Part shown: piece by piece, positions 48,330-57,255 of the stretch
Layout of the letters: every line of letters begins with the position of its first letter
Numbering within the stretch: position 1 is the first letter of the stretch
Translations under genes and position numbers: made by a program
The notes under the pieces: model-generated
What the model was told of the DNA's origin: nothing
The model's database searches: none
What the model saw: the letters and a program-made list of their open reading frames with translations, nothing else
Origin: Meinhardsimonia xiamenensis
Lineage (GTDB): Bacteria; Pseudomonadota; Alphaproteobacteria; Rhodobacterales; Rhodobacteraceae
Reading direction: 5' to 3'
Length of the DNA: 64,000 nt
NCBI RefSeq assembly: GCF_900102905.1
Contig: NZ_FNFV01000001.1
Location: 689,501 to 753,500 of the forward strand

Positions 48330-48345
48330 CCGAAACCGGTTTCGG
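48330..48345. promoter_or_regulatory. Probable LacI-family operator
   Basis: CCGAAACCGGTTTCGG is a perfect 16-bp palindrome with a central CCGG, the form commonly bound by LacI-family dimers. It ends 28 bases before the regulator's ATG, where it would overlap the promoter. This fits autoregulation and control of the downstream sugar genes. Confidence 0.65.
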
Positions 48346-48373
48346 AAGTCACGAATCGTCGAAGCAGGGGAGG

Positions 48374-49507
48374 ATGCCGGTGACAACGACAGGACAGAAA
48401 CGCCTGCAGCGCCCGCCACGGGTGACCATCGGCCAACTCGCCGACGCGCTGGGGCTGGCCAAGGGCACCGTGTCGCGCGCGCTTAACGACTACCCGGACA
48501 TTTCCGAGTCGACGCGCCTGAGGGTGAAGCGCGCCGCCCAGCGCATGGGTTACCGGCCGCTCAGCCACGCGCAGGCCATCCGCACCGGCCGCACCCGCTC
48601 CCTGGGGCTCGTCCTGCAAAGCGACGTGCACGACGGGATGCGGCCTTTTCTTGCCGAGTTCCTTTCCGGCCTCACCCAGGAAGCAAGCCGCGAGGGCTGG
48701 ACGCTGACCGTCTCCACCGCCCCTTCCGAGGCAGAGCTTGCCGGGGTGCTGCGCCGGCTCGTCGAAGAGCACAAGGCCGACGGCTTCGTGCTGCCACGCA
48801 CCATGATCGAGGATCCGCGCGTGGCGCTGTTGCGCGCGCTCGGCGTGCCTTTCGTGCTCTTCGGGCGCACCGGCGACGGGCGCGGTTGCAGCTGGTATGA
48901 CATTCTCGGCGAGGAGGCGATGCGCGAGGCGGTGTTGCGGCTCGCGTCCTTCGGCCACCGCCGGATTGCCTTTGTCAACGGCGGCAACCGCTACAACTAC
49001 TCGGTGTTGCGCGAGGCAGGCTACCGCGCGGGCCTGAGGGAGGCGGGCCTTGCCGAGGCGCCCGAGCTCATGCGCCGCGACGCGCTGACGCCGCAGGAGG
49101 GAGCTGCGGCCACGCGCGCGCTCCTTGCCCTGCCCGAGCCGCCCACGGCGATCGTCTTTGCCGTTGACATGGCGGCACTCGGCGCCTGGCCGGTGGCGGC
49201 AGAGCTCGGCCTTGCCATCGGGCGCGAGCTTTCGGTCATCGGCTATGACGGGGTGCCGGAGGGCGCGCTTGCCCGGCCCTCGCTCACCAGCTTCGACGTG
49301 GACACCAAGCGCGCCGGGGAGCGGCTCGCGCATCTCCTCATCCGCCAGATACGGGGGGAGGAGGCCGAAGCCCTGCGCGAGACCGAGCGCGCACGCCTGC
49401 GCGAAGGCGGCTCCGACGGGCCGCCCGAACTGACCAGTTCCGAACTGGCCCGAAGACTCCGGGCCCTACGCCAGCATGTCACAAGAACAGATGGGAGGAT
49501 GACATGA
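48374..49507 (+). CDS. LacI family transcriptional regulator of the glycoside operon
   Basis: A 377-residue LacI-family repressor. The N-terminal HTH is [21 protein letters not shown], with the hinge near [11 protein letters not shown], followed by a periplasmic-binding-protein-like sensor domain ([30 protein letters not shown]). The C-terminus is about 40 residues longer than usual and charged. ATG 48374 lies directly against AGGGGAGG, while GTG 48380 has better spacing. The end overlaps the binding-protein gene as ATGA, so regulator and transporter are coupled. Confidence 0.93.
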   Translation: MPVTTTGQKRLQRPPRVTIGQLADALGLAKGTVSRALNDYPDISESTRLRVKRAAQRMGYRPLSHAQAIRTGRTRSLGLVLQSDVHDGMRPFLAEFLSGLTQEASREGWTLTVSTAPSEAELAGVLRRLVEEHKADGFVLPRTMIEDPRVALLRALGVPFVLFGRTGDGRGCSWYDILGEEAMREAVLRLASFGHRRIAFVNGGNRYNYSVLREAGYRAGLREAGLAEAPELMRRDALTPQEGAAATRALLALPEPPTAIVFAVDMAALGAWPVAAELGLAIGRELSVIGYDGVPEGALARPSLTSFDVDTKRAGERLAHLLIRQIRGEEAEALRETERARLREGGSDGPPELTSSELARRLRALRQHVTRTDGRMT

Positions 49508-50862
49508 CGTTTCATGCCACGAAGACTCTGGGCCGGCTTCTCGCCGGCGCCTCGGCGGCAACCATGCTGCTCGCCGGTGCCGCGCTCGCCGACATCCGCT
49601 TCTGGACCACCGAGGAGCAGCCCGAGCGCCTGGCCAAGCAGGAGGAGATGGCCGCACAGTTCAAGGCCAAGACCGGCATCGGCGTGGAGGTGATCCCGGT
49701 CACCGAGTCCGAGCTCGGCACGCGCGCCACCGCCGCCTTCGCCGCCGGCGATTTGCCGGACGTGATCTACCACACCCTGCAATATGCCCTTCCCTGGGCG
49801 GAAGACGGCATTCTGGACACCGAGGCGGCGACCGAGGTGATCATGGCGCTCGATCCTTCGACCTTCGCGCCGGGCGCGCTCGACATGGCCAGGTTCGGCG
49901 ATGGCTGGGCCTCGGTGCCGGTCGATGGATGGACACAGATGATCGTCTACCGCCGCGATCTCTTCGAGGCCAACGGGCTCGAGCCGCCCAACTCCTATGC
50001 CAACATCCTCAAGGCCATCGAGGTTCTTCACAACCCGCCCGAGATGTACGGCTTCGTCGCCGCCACCAAGGTGGACGAGAACTTCATGAGCCAGGTGCTC
50101 GAGCACGTCTTCCTCGCCAACGGCGCGACGCCGGTTGACGGGTCAGGCTTCAAGGGCTTTGACGAGAAGCGCACCATCGAGGTTCTGGAATTCTACAAGG
50201 CGCTCGCCGAAGCCTCGCCGCCGGGCGAGCTCTATTGGAAGCAGTCGCGCGAGCTCTATTTCGCTGGCAAGGCGGCGATGATCATCTGGTCGCCCTTCAT
50301 CCTCGACGAGCTTGCCGGCCTGCGCGACAGCGCCCCGCCCACCATCAACGACGACCCGACGAGCCGCGAGCTTGCCTCGAAGACCGGCATCGTCACCAAG
50401 CTCGCCGGCCCCTCGAACCCCGAGGGTGCGGCCTGGGCCGACATCCGCTATTTCGGCATCACGGCAGACGCCGACACCGAAGCGGCGATGGAGTTCGTGA
50501 AGTTCTCGATGGACGAGGGCTACACCCAGACGCTGGCCATCGCGCCCGAGGGCAAGTTCCCCGTCCGCCGCGGTACGCCGGATGACCCGGACAAGTTCGT
50601 CGAGGCATGGTCGAAGCTGCCCGTGGGCGTTGACCGCAAGGCGCCGCTTTCGGAGCTCTACCCGCAGGAGATGATCGACGAGATCGTGGGCGGGCTCGAC
50701 GTGGCCCAGCGCTGGGGCGTGAAGGAAGGCCAGCTCGCGCTTGCCTCGAAGATCATCAACAGCCAGGTGATCAACCGCGTCGTGCGCAAGTTCATCGACG
50801 GCGAGATCGACGCCAAGGAGGCGGTGGCCGAGATGAACGCCGAGCTTGCCAAGATCAGGTGA
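49504..50862 (+). CDS. Sugar ABC transporter substrate-binding protein
   Basis: A 452-residue family 1 extracellular solute-binding protein. A signal peptide ends at AALA/D (about 29). The mature part has IRFWTTEEQPERLAKQEEMAAQF, DLPDVIYHTLQYALPWAEDG and VDGWTQMIVYRRDLFEANG. These resemble sugar and oligosaccharide binding proteins. Its ATG overlaps the regulator's stop, with GGGAGGATGAC as ribosome site within the upstream gene. Two permeases, a glycosidase and an ATPase follow. Ligand is inferred only as a glycoside. Confidence 0.93.
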   Translation: MTFHATKTLGRLLAGASAATMLLAGAALADIRFWTTEEQPERLAKQEEMAAQFKAKTGIGVEVIPVTESELGTRATAAFAAGDLPDVIYHTLQYALPWAEDGILDTEAATEVIMALDPSTFAPGALDMARFGDGWASVPVDGWTQMIVYRRDLFEANGLEPPNSYANILKAIEVLHNPPEMYGFVAATKVDENFMSQVLEHVFLANGATPVDGSGFKGFDEKRTIEVLEFYKALAEASPPGELYWKQSRELYFAGKAAMIIWSPFILDELAGLRDSAPPTINDDPTSRELASKTGIVTKLAGPSNPEGAAWADIRYFGITADADTEAAMEFVKFSMDEGYTQTLAIAPEGKFPVRRGTPDDPDKFVEAWSKLPVGVDRKAPLSELYPQEMIDEIVGGLDVAQRWGVKEGQLALASKIINSQVINRVVRKFIDGEIDAKEAVAEMNAELAKIR

Positions 50863-50929
50863 TCCTCCCCGGGTCGGGCGGCGCGCGTGCTGCCCGGCCC
50901 ACCTTCTCGCGCATGCGGAGCCTTCCCCG

Positions 50930-52174
50930 ATGACCGCCGCCAACCCACCCAGAGGCAAGGGCCCCCTCGCGCGCCGCGAGGCACGCCTTGCCTGGGGGCT
51001 GCTCGCGCCCACCATCATCAGCGTTGCCGCGGTGGTGATCCTGCCGCTCCTCGCGGTGTTCTGGATCAGCTTCAAGCCGGTCACGCTGGCTGACCTGCGC
51101 CCGCCGACGCCGCTCGTGCGGGAGTCGCTCCGGGGCGGCCCGAAGGCGCCCGGAGATGCCGGGCAGATCGAGTATCGCATCCGCAACTCCTCGCAGGACA
51201 AGCCGATCCTGAACGTCACCCTCACCGACGAGATTCCCGAGGGCGTGGAGGTCGGCGAGCTCGACCCCCGCTGCGCGCTCGAGGGGCGCAGGCTGAGCTG
51301 CAGGCTCGGCGATTTCGAGGGAGGGCAGAGCGAACGGCTGCGCCTCCCCGTCACGCTGACAGAGGCCTATTTCGCAAGCGGCGCCGACATCCGCGCGAGC
51401 GCGCCGGTGGTGACGGGCGAGTCGGTCAACGTTCTGACTTCGGGGGAATTCACGCTCGAAAACTTCCGCGCCGTCTTCGACAGCCGCGAATTTATCGACG
51501 TGCTCTATGCCACCACCTTCTACACGGTCTTCGGCACCATCGGCGCCATCGTGGTGGGCCTGTTCGCGGCGCTGCTGCTCAACCACGCCTTCCGCGGCAA
51601 GGGGATCCTGCGCGGGCTCTACCTCTTTCCCTATGTCGCGCCGGTGATCGCGGTGGCCTTCACCTGGGTGACGCTGTTCGACCCGTTCTCGGGTTCGGTC
51701 AACGCGCTTCTCGTCCAGATGGGCGTTGTCGAGACGCCGATCAACTTCTTCGGCCAGCGCCCGCTGGCGCTCGTCATGGTGACGGTGTTCGAGATCTGGC
51801 GCTACTTTCCGCTGTCCTTCCTCTTCATCCTCGCGCGGATGCAGTCGATCGGCGCGGAGATGTACGAGGCCGCCGAGATGGACGGCGCCAGCCCCTTCCA
51901 GCAGTTCCGCTGGATCAGCCTGCCGATGCTCATGGGCATCCTCAGCGTGCTGTTCCTGTTGCGCTTCATCTGGACCTTCAACAAGTTCGACGACATCTTC
52001 CTCCTGACAGGCGGCAACGCCGGCACGCGCACCCTCACCGTGGATGTCTATGAGCAGGCCTTCGCCGTGTCGAACATCGGCGCGGGCGCGGCGGTTGCGG
52101 TGGTGATCTTCTGCGTGCTGCTCGTCTTCTCGATCTTCTTCCTCAAATACGTCAGCCGCGAGGAGGGGCTGTGA
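50930..52174 (+). CDS. MalF-type sugar permease with DUF11-like periplasmic domain
   Basis: A 414-residue permease. Helix 1 (about 24-48) is followed by an insert at about 78-165 that fits the DUF11 pattern: EYRIRNSSQDKPILNVTLTD, IPEGVEVGEL, CALEGRRLSCRLGDFEGGQ. The insert contains two cysteines (115 and 124) that could pair in the periplasm. The remaining core has five helices and the EAA loop EAAEMDGASPFQQFRWISLP. The ATG at 50930 follows GGAG. In E. coli MalF an unrelated loop at the same place contacts the binding protein, so the insert may serve likewise. Confidence 0.92.
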   Translation: MTAANPPRGKGPLARREARLAWGLLAPTIISVAAVVILPLLAVFWISFKPVTLADLRPPTPLVRESLRGGPKAPGDAGQIEYRIRNSSQDKPILNVTLTDEIPEGVEVGELDPRCALEGRRLSCRLGDFEGGQSERLRLPVTLTEAYFASGADIRASAPVVTGESVNVLTSGEFTLENFRAVFDSREFIDVLYATTFYTVFGTIGAIVVGLFAALLLNHAFRGKGILRGLYLFPYVAPVIAVAFTWVTLFDPFSGSVNALLVQMGVVETPINFFGQRPLALVMVTVFEIWRYFPLSFLFILARMQSIGAEMYEAAEMDGASPFQQFRWISLPMLMGILSVLFLLRFIWTFNKFDDIFLLTGGNAGTRTLTVDVYEQAFAVSNIGAGAAVAVVIFCVLLVFSIFFLKYVSREEGL

Positions 52175-53385
52175 TGCGCGCGCTCCGCTTCGGCTTCGTC
52201 GCGGGTCCGCTGATCGGCGTCTTCTGGGTGATGGTCGCCGCGACCACCGTGGCGGTTGTGATGTCCTTCGCCACCGGCGGCGCCTTCCGCCCGTCTCTCA
52301 CTCTGGCCGCAGTCTGGGGCGCGCTGCTCTGGCCCGCCTCATGGCGCGAAGCCGGGCGGGCGGGGCCTGCCGTGGCCGCGGCGCTGATGGCGGCGGCAAC
52401 ACTCGCCGGTCTCGGCCCGGTTGTGATCGGCAATGGCGTCGGCACGGGCGCGCGCGCCGTCGCCGCCCTCGGCCTCGGCGCGGGCGCCGCCCTGCCGCTT
52501 GGCTGGATGCTCGCGGGGCTCGGGCGCGGCGCGCTCTCCCGCCACGCCTTCGAGGCGGCCGTGATCCGGTTTCTCACCGCCACCGGTCACGTGATCTTCG
52601 CCGCGATCGTGGCCATTCCCTTCTACGTGATGGTGATGACCAGCCTGAAGAGCCAGCAGGCGCTTCTGGCCAATCCGCTCGACTTCTCGCTCGATCTCGA
52701 CAAGGGCTGGGGGGTCTTTCGCAGCTATGTCGAGCTCTTCCGAGACTTCAACTTCGGCCGCTATCTCTGGACTTCGTTCTACGTCTCGGTGCTGACCGTC
52801 ATCATCACGCTGCTCGTCAGCATTCCCGGCGCCTATGCCGTGGCGCGGCTGCGGTTCACCGGGCGGACGCTGTTCTCGCGCTCGATCCTCCTGATCTACA
52901 TGGTGCCGATGATCGTGCTGGCGCTGCCCATCTACATCGCCTTCTCGATGACGGGTCTGCGCAACACCATCTCGGGGCTCATCCTCATCTACCCCGTCAC
53001 CACCATCCCGGTCGCGCTCTACATGCTGCAGGGCTATTTCCGCGGCCTGCCGGCGGAGGTGGAGGAGGCCGGGCTGATGGACGGGCTCACCCGCCTGCAG
53101 GTGATCTGGAAGATCACGCTGCCGCTCTCGCTGCCCGCGCTCGCGAGCGTGGCGCTCTATGTCTTCATGATCGCGTGGAACGAGTTTCTCCTCGCCTTCA
53201 TGCTGCTCGACGACCCGGCCAAGTTCACGCTGACGCGCGGGGTGGCGATGCTCAACTCCTCGGAGGTGCCGCGCCAGCACCTCATGGCCGGCGCGGTGAT
53301 CGCGACCGTGCCGATCATGCTGCTCTTTCTCGGCCTCGAGCGCTTCATGACCAAGGGGCTGACCGCGGGGAGCGTCAAGGGATGA
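52174..53385 (+). CDS. MalG-type sugar permease with extra N-terminal helices
   Basis: A 403-residue permease. About 125 N-terminal residues add roughly four hydrophobic segments (8-33, 42-56, 66-85, 95-116) ahead of the normal core. The core starts near IRFLTATGHVIFAAIVAIPFY and ends with the EAA motif (EEAGLMDGLTRLQVIWKITLP). Typical MalG proteins of this family are about 280 residues. The ATG at 52174 overlaps the previous stop as TGATG with AGGAGG seven bases before. The glycosidase follows by ATGA. Confidence 0.92.
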   Translation: MRALRFGFVAGPLIGVFWVMVAATTVAVVMSFATGGAFRPSLTLAAVWGALLWPASWREAGRAGPAVAAALMAAATLAGLGPVVIGNGVGTGARAVAALGLGAGAALPLGWMLAGLGRGALSRHAFEAAVIRFLTATGHVIFAAIVAIPFYVMVMTSLKSQQALLANPLDFSLDLDKGWGVFRSYVELFRDFNFGRYLWTSFYVSVLTVIITLLVSIPGAYAVARLRFTGRTLFSRSILLIYMVPMIVLALPIYIAFSMTGLRNTISGLILIYPVTTIPVALYMLQGYFRGLPAEVEEAGLMDGLTRLQVIWKITLPLSLPALASVALYVFMIAWNEFLLAFMLLDDPAKFTLTRGVAMLNSSEVPRQHLMAGAVIATVPIMLLFLGLERFMTKGLTAGSVKG

Positions 53386-54665
53386 CTATCGTGATGGACA
53401 GGATCGAAGCGCTCGATGCGCGCGCCCGCGAGATCATGCGCGGCAATGACATGGGCGGCTACACCATTCCCACCAAGGGGCTCTACCCCTTCCAGTGGAA
53501 CTGGGATTCGGCCTTTGCCGCCTGGGGCTTTTCCACCTTCGACCTGGACCGCGCCTGGACGGAGCTCGAGACGCTGTTCTCGGCGCAGTGGCCCGATGGC
53601 ATGGTGCCCCACATCATCTTCCACCGCCCCGATCCGGGCTATTTTCCTGGCCCCGAGGTGTGGGGCACGCGCACCGATCCGCCGACCTCGGGCATCAGCC
53701 AGCCGCCGGTGGCGGCGATCCTTGCGCGCCGCATCCTCGCTGCCGACCCGGTGGCCGGGCGCGCGCGCATGAAGGCGCTCTGGCCGAAGATGCTGGCTTG
53801 GCACCGCTGGTGGCGCCGCTGTCGGTGCGGCCACGGGGTGGCGGCGGTCGCCCACCCCTGGGAATCGGGGCGCGACAACTGCACCGACTGGGATCCGGGC
53901 ATGGCCCGCGTCGATGCCTCGGGGGTTGGCGAGTACACCCGCCGCGACACCGGCCATGTCGATGCCTCGATGCGGCCCGGAAAGCTCGACTACGACCGCT
54001 TCCTCGCCATCCTGCAATTCGGGCGCGACTGCGGATGGGACCAGCAGACGATCGTCGAACGCGGCCCCTTCCTGATGGCCGATCCGGCGATCACCTTCAT
54101 CCTCATCCGCGCCCATCGCGACCTCGCCGCGCTGGGGCAGGAGCTTGGGGCGGACCCCGGCGAGATCGCCACGCTCGAGGGGTGGGCCGCCGATCTCGTC
54201 GCCGCGCTGCCGATGATCTGGCACAAAAAGCTCGGGGCGCATGTGGCGCGCGATCTCAGGAGCGGGGAGTTCGCCCCGGCGATTTCTTCCGGCGCCTTCC
54301 TTGCCTGGCTTGCCAACTGCGCCCGCGACGAGGCCGAGGCGCGGCTGATCGCGATCTGGGACCGGGTGCGCTTCGGCATACCCTCCTCCGACCCCGCCGC
54401 GCCAGGCTTCGAGTCGCGGCGCTACTGGCGCGGGCCGACATGGCCCGTGGTCAACGCGCTCATCGCCATCGGGATGAGGGACAGCGGCCGCGACGCGCTC
54501 GAGGCGAGGCTCAGGCGCGAGACGGCGGAGCTGATCGCCAATGGCGGCTTCTGGGAATATTTCGACCCGCTCGACGGCACGCCCTGCGGCGGCGACGCCT
54601 TCACCTGGACAGCCGCGATCTGGCTGACATGGGCGCGCGGCGGGCTCAACGGGGAGGGAGCGTGA
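53382..54665 (+). CDS. MGH1/GH63-like glycoside hydrolase
   Basis: A 427-residue (alpha/alpha)6-barrel glycosidase of the MGH1-like group, which includes mannosylglycerate and glucosylglycerate hydrolases. It shows [17 protein letters not shown] (39-45 being WNWDSAF), [49 protein letters not shown], and [16 protein letters not shown]. There is no signal peptide, so it acts in the cytoplasm on the imported substrate. It overlaps the permease gene (ATGA) and the ATPase gene (TGATG). Exact substrate is unknown. Confidence 0.88.
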   Translation: MTIVMDRIEALDARAREIMRGNDMGGYTIPTKGLYPFQWNWDSAFAAWGFSTFDLDRAWTELETLFSAQWPDGMVPHIIFHRPDPGYFPGPEVWGTRTDPPTSGISQPPVAAILARRILAADPVAGRARMKALWPKMLAWHRWWRRCRCGHGVAAVAHPWESGRDNCTDWDPGMARVDASGVGEYTRRDTGHVDASMRPGKLDYDRFLAILQFGRDCGWDQQTIVERGPFLMADPAITFILIRAHRDLAALGQELGADPGEIATLEGWAADLVAALPMIWHKKLGAHVARDLRSGEFAPAISSGAFLAWLANCARDEAEARLIAIWDRVRFGIPSSDPAAPGFESRRYWRGPTWPVVNALIAIGMRDSGRDALEARLRRETAELIANGGFWEYFDPLDGTPCGGDAFTWTAAIWLTWARGGLNGEGA

Positions 54666-55732
54666 TGGGTTCGATCGAGCTGCGCGGGGCGGAAAAGTGG
54701 TTCGGCGAGGCGCAGGTCATCAAGGGCATCGACCTGACCATCGCCGACGGCGAGTTCGTGGTCTTTGTCGGTCCCTCGGGCTGCGGCAAGTCCACGCTTC
54801 TGCGCATGATCGGCGGACTTGAGGAAACCTCGCGCGGGCAGATCCTGATCGAAGGGCGCGACGTGACTGCCGAGCCTCCCTACAGGCGCGGGCTGACGAT
54901 GGTGTTCCAGTCCTACGCGCTCTATCCGCACATGAGCGTGCGCGACAACATGGGCTTTGCTCTCAAGGCCGCCGGCCGCCCGCGCGCCGAGATCGAGGAG
55001 AAGGTGCGAAAGGCCGCCGAGATCCTGAGGCTCGAGCCCTATCTCGACCGGCGGCCGAAGGATCTCTCGGGCGGGCAGCGCCAGCGCGTGGCCATCGGCC
55101 GCTCGATCGTGCGCGAGCCGACGGCGTTTCTCTTCGACGAGCCGCTGTCCAACCTCGACGCGGCGCTGCGGGTGGAAATGCGGCTCGAGATCGCCAAGCT
55201 CCACCAGCGGCTCGGGGCGACGATGATCTACGTCACCCATGACCAGGTGGAGGCGATGACGCTTGCCGACCGCATCGTGGTGCTGGAGTTCGGCACCATC
55301 GCCCAGGTCGGCGCGCCGCGCGAGCTCTATGAGCGGCCAGCCAATCTGTTCGTGGCGCAGTTCATCGGCAGCCCGTCGATGAACATCCTGCCCTGCCGCA
55401 CCGAGGAGGGGCGGTTTCATCTCGAAGGCGGCCGCGCCGGGGCCTTTGCCGGCAGCCGCCCGGCGGCACGGCTCGGCATCCGGCCCGAGCACATCACCCT
55501 CACCCGGCCCGGCGAGGGCTGGTTTGATGCGAAGGTGGATGTCCTCGAATATCTCGGTGCGGACAGCTTCGTGATCCTCGATGGCGGGCCCTTGGGCCAG
55601 ATCACCGTGCGCTCGCACGGCGACGAGGCGGTGGGGCCTGGGGATGTGGTCGGGCTCGACTTTCCACCGGCGCGCATGCACTTCTTCGATGCCGGGGGGC
55701 TCAGGATCGAGCCGGTTCAGCAGCTGGCGTGA
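54665..55732 (+). CDS. MalK/UgpC-type sugar ABC ATPase
   Basis: A 355-residue ATPase. It has Walker [19 protein letters not shown], the Q-loop [13 protein letters not shown], the signature [15 protein letters not shown], Walker [16 protein letters not shown], and [18 protein letters not shown]-terminal OB-fold regulatory domain (TOBE) follows from about residue 250 with [10 protein letters not shown]. The ATG at 54665 overlaps the glycosidase stop. It powers the two permeases encoded upstream. Confidence 0.96.
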   Translation: MGSIELRGAEKWFGEAQVIKGIDLTIADGEFVVFVGPSGCGKSTLLRMIGGLEETSRGQILIEGRDVTAEPPYRRGLTMVFQSYALYPHMSVRDNMGFALKAAGRPRAEIEEKVRKAAEILRLEPYLDRRPKDLSGGQRQRVAIGRSIVREPTAFLFDEPLSNLDAALRVEMRLEIAKLHQRLGATMIYVTHDQVEAMTLADRIVVLEFGTIAQVGAPRELYERPANLFVAQFIGSPSMNILPCRTEEGRFHLEGGRAGAFAGSRPAARLGIRPEHITLTRPGEGWFDAKVDVLEYLGADSFVILDGGPLGQITVRSHGDEAVGPGDVVGLDFPPARMHFFDAGGLRIEPVQQLA

Positions 55733-55785
55733 CAGCCCCCGTGTTGGCGGTTGCTTGACAGCAGGCGAGCACGGCGCAAAGCATG

Positions 55786-55815
55786 CCCGCGAGTCGGGGC
55801 CCCGCGAGTCGGGGC
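55786..55815 (+). repeat. Tandem 15-bp duplication
   Basis: Two exact copies of CCCGCGAGTCGGGGC lie end to end, 24 bases before the DadA-like gene. A TTGACA hexamer at 55755-55760 lies upstream, but no good -10 is seen at the right spacing. The unit itself contains a short inverted repeat (CCCG/CGGG). It may be a recent slippage event. Confidence 0.7.
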
Positions 55816-55838
55816 GGAGTGCGCGGAAGGCGGGCGCC

Positions 55839-57098
55839 ATGGGTCAGGGCATCAGCGTTGCTGTCGTGGGTGCCGGTATCGTTGGCGTCTCGACCGCCCT
55901 GTGGCTCCAGCGGGAAGGCCACCGCGTCACGCTGATCGACCGCGAGGGCCCTGCCGCCGGTGCGAGCTACGGCAATGGCGGCGTGCTGGCCTCCGCGGCG
56001 GTAGTTCCCGTGACGGTGCCGGGGCTTCTGGCCAAGGCGCCGCGCATGCTTCTCGACCCCAATCAGCCACTCTTTCTGCGCTGGCGCCATCTGCCGCGAC
56101 TTGCGCCGTGGCTGTGGCGCTATCTGTCCCACGCCAATGCGCGGGAGACCCGGCGCATCGCGCGGGCCATTCACGGGGTCGTGGCCGACAGCCTTTCCGA
56201 GCATCTCGCGCTTGCCCGCGGCACTCTCGCCGAACGCTTCGTGGTGCCGTCGGATTATCTCTACGTCTATCGGTCGCGGCAGGAGTTCCGGGCCGATGCC
56301 TTCGGCTGGAGCCTGCGTGAAGAGCTTGGCTGGCAATGGGAGGAGCTCGAAGGCCCGGCCTTCCATGCTTATGATCCGGTCTTCTCCCGCGAGCTGGGCT
56401 TTGCGGTGCGCTTCGCCGGGCATGGGCACATCACCGATCCGGCTGCCTATCTGCGCGCGCTCGCCGCGCATTTTCAGACCGAGGGCGGGCGCGTCATCCG
56501 CGCCGAGGTCACCGACATCGCGCGCGAGGCGGGGCGGGTGACGGGCGTGCGCGCGGGCGGCGAGACGATCGCCGCCGAGGCGGTGGTGATCGCCGCCGGC
56601 GCCTGGTCCGGTGCGCTGACGCGAAGGCTGGGCCTGAACGTGCCGCTCGAGACCGAGCGCGGTTATCACCTCGAGCTGTGGGAGCCTTCCGCCATGCCGA
56701 GGGCGCCCGTGATGATCGCCGGTGGCAAGTTCGTGGTCACGCCAATGGAGGGGCGGCTGCGGCTCGCGGGGGTGGTCGAATTCGGTGGGCTGGCGGCCGG
56801 GCCGCGCCGCGCCCCCGTCGAGCTTCTGCGGCGCGGCGCGCGGGCGGCGATGCCGGGGCTGCGCTGGAAGGAGGAGCGCGTGTGGATGGGCCATCGCCCG
56901 ACCACGGCCGACTCGATCCCCGTGATCGGCGAGGTGCCGGGCGTAGAGGGGGTCTGGCTGGGGTTCGGGCACCACCATATCGGGCTCACCGCCGGGCCGC
57001 GCACGGGGCGGCTTCTGGCGCAGATGATCTCGGGCCGAAAGCCCAACCTCGACGTCGCGCCCTATACGCCGGCACGCTTCGCGCGGCAGCGCCCATGA
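55839..57098 (+). CDS. D-amino acid dehydrogenase-like FAD oxidoreductase
   Basis: A 419-residue flavoprotein similar to DadA. It starts AVVGAGIVGVSTALWLQREG with the FAD fold, then DREGPAAGASYGNGGVLAS, WSGALTRRLGLNVPLETERGYHLE, and ends with GHRPTTADSIPVIGEV and GFGHHHIGLTAGPRTGRLL. This layout is that of D-amino acid dehydrogenases, which oxidise D-amino acids to keto acids. The ATG at 55839 follows GGAAGG. Proximity to ald and an Lrp regulator suggests alanine metabolism, with a tRNA in between. Confidence 0.88.
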   Translation: MGQGISVAVVGAGIVGVSTALWLQREGHRVTLIDREGPAAGASYGNGGVLASAAVVPVTVPGLLAKAPRMLLDPNQPLFLRWRHLPRLAPWLWRYLSHANARETRRIARAIHGVVADSLSEHLALARGTLAERFVVPSDYLYVYRSRQEFRADAFGWSLREELGWQWEELEGPAFHAYDPVFSRELGFAVRFAGHGHITDPAAYLRALAAHFQTEGGRVIRAEVTDIAREAGRVTGVRAGGETIAAEAVVIAAGAWSGALTRRLGLNVPLETERGYHLELWEPSAMPRAPVMIAGGKFVVTPMEGRLRLAGVVEFGGLAAGPRRAPVELLRRGARAAMPGLRWKEERVWMGHRPTTADSIPVIGEVPGVEGVWLGFGHHHIGLTAGPRTGRLLAQMISGRKPNLDVAPYTPARFARQRP

Positions 57099-57171
57099 GC
57101 ACGCCAGGCTCGCGGCCGTTTCGATCGTGGGGTGACAGTCGGCGCAACGCCCGCTATCACTCCATCCGTCC

Positions 57172-57247
57172 GGCCCCGTAGCTCAGCGGATAGAGCAACC
57201 GCCTCCTAAGCGGTGGGTCGCAGGTTCGACTCCTGCCGGGGCCGCCA
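57172..57247 (+). tRNA. tRNA-Arg (anticodon CCU)
   Basis: A 76-base cloverleaf including encoded CCA. Acceptor GGCCCCG pairs with CGGGGCC; the D-arm is in GTAGCTCAGCGGATAGAGC; the anticodon stem ACCGC/GCGGT encloses CTCCTAA, giving anticodon CCT (reads AGG); the T-arm is GCAGG-TTCGACT-CCTGC. G is the discriminator base. It ends eight bases before the stop of the convergent Lrp gene. No integrase or att duplication is seen beside it. Confidence 0.97.
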
Positions 57248-57255
57248 CCCCGTCT

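Larger units (their letters stand above)
48026..48373. promoter_or_regulatory. Divergent promoter region leuC/lacI-type regulator
   Basis: About 348 bases between divergent leuC and the sugar operon. It contains two related operator-like sites (listed separately) and presumably promoters for both directions. No coding frame in it has a recognisable product. Confidence 0.6.

Noticed and set aside
46619-49333. A 904-codon minus frame that would fuse leuC to an upstream extension
   Set aside because: The extra part is antisense to the LacI gene, and leuC has a good ATG with a ribosome site at 48025.
52341-54665. A 774-codon frame merging permease and glycosidase
   Set aside because: The first 347 codons are out of frame with the real permease; the glycosidase begins at ATG 53382 by an ATGA overlap.
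53495-55732. A 745-codon frame merging glycosidase and ATPase
   Set aside because: The upstream part is a shadow of the glycosidase; the ATPase starts at ATG 54665.
57172-57247. Possible genomic island attached at the tRNA-Arg gene
   Set aside because: No integrase, no repeated tRNA 3' end and no GC shift nearby; neighbours are ordinary metabolic genes.
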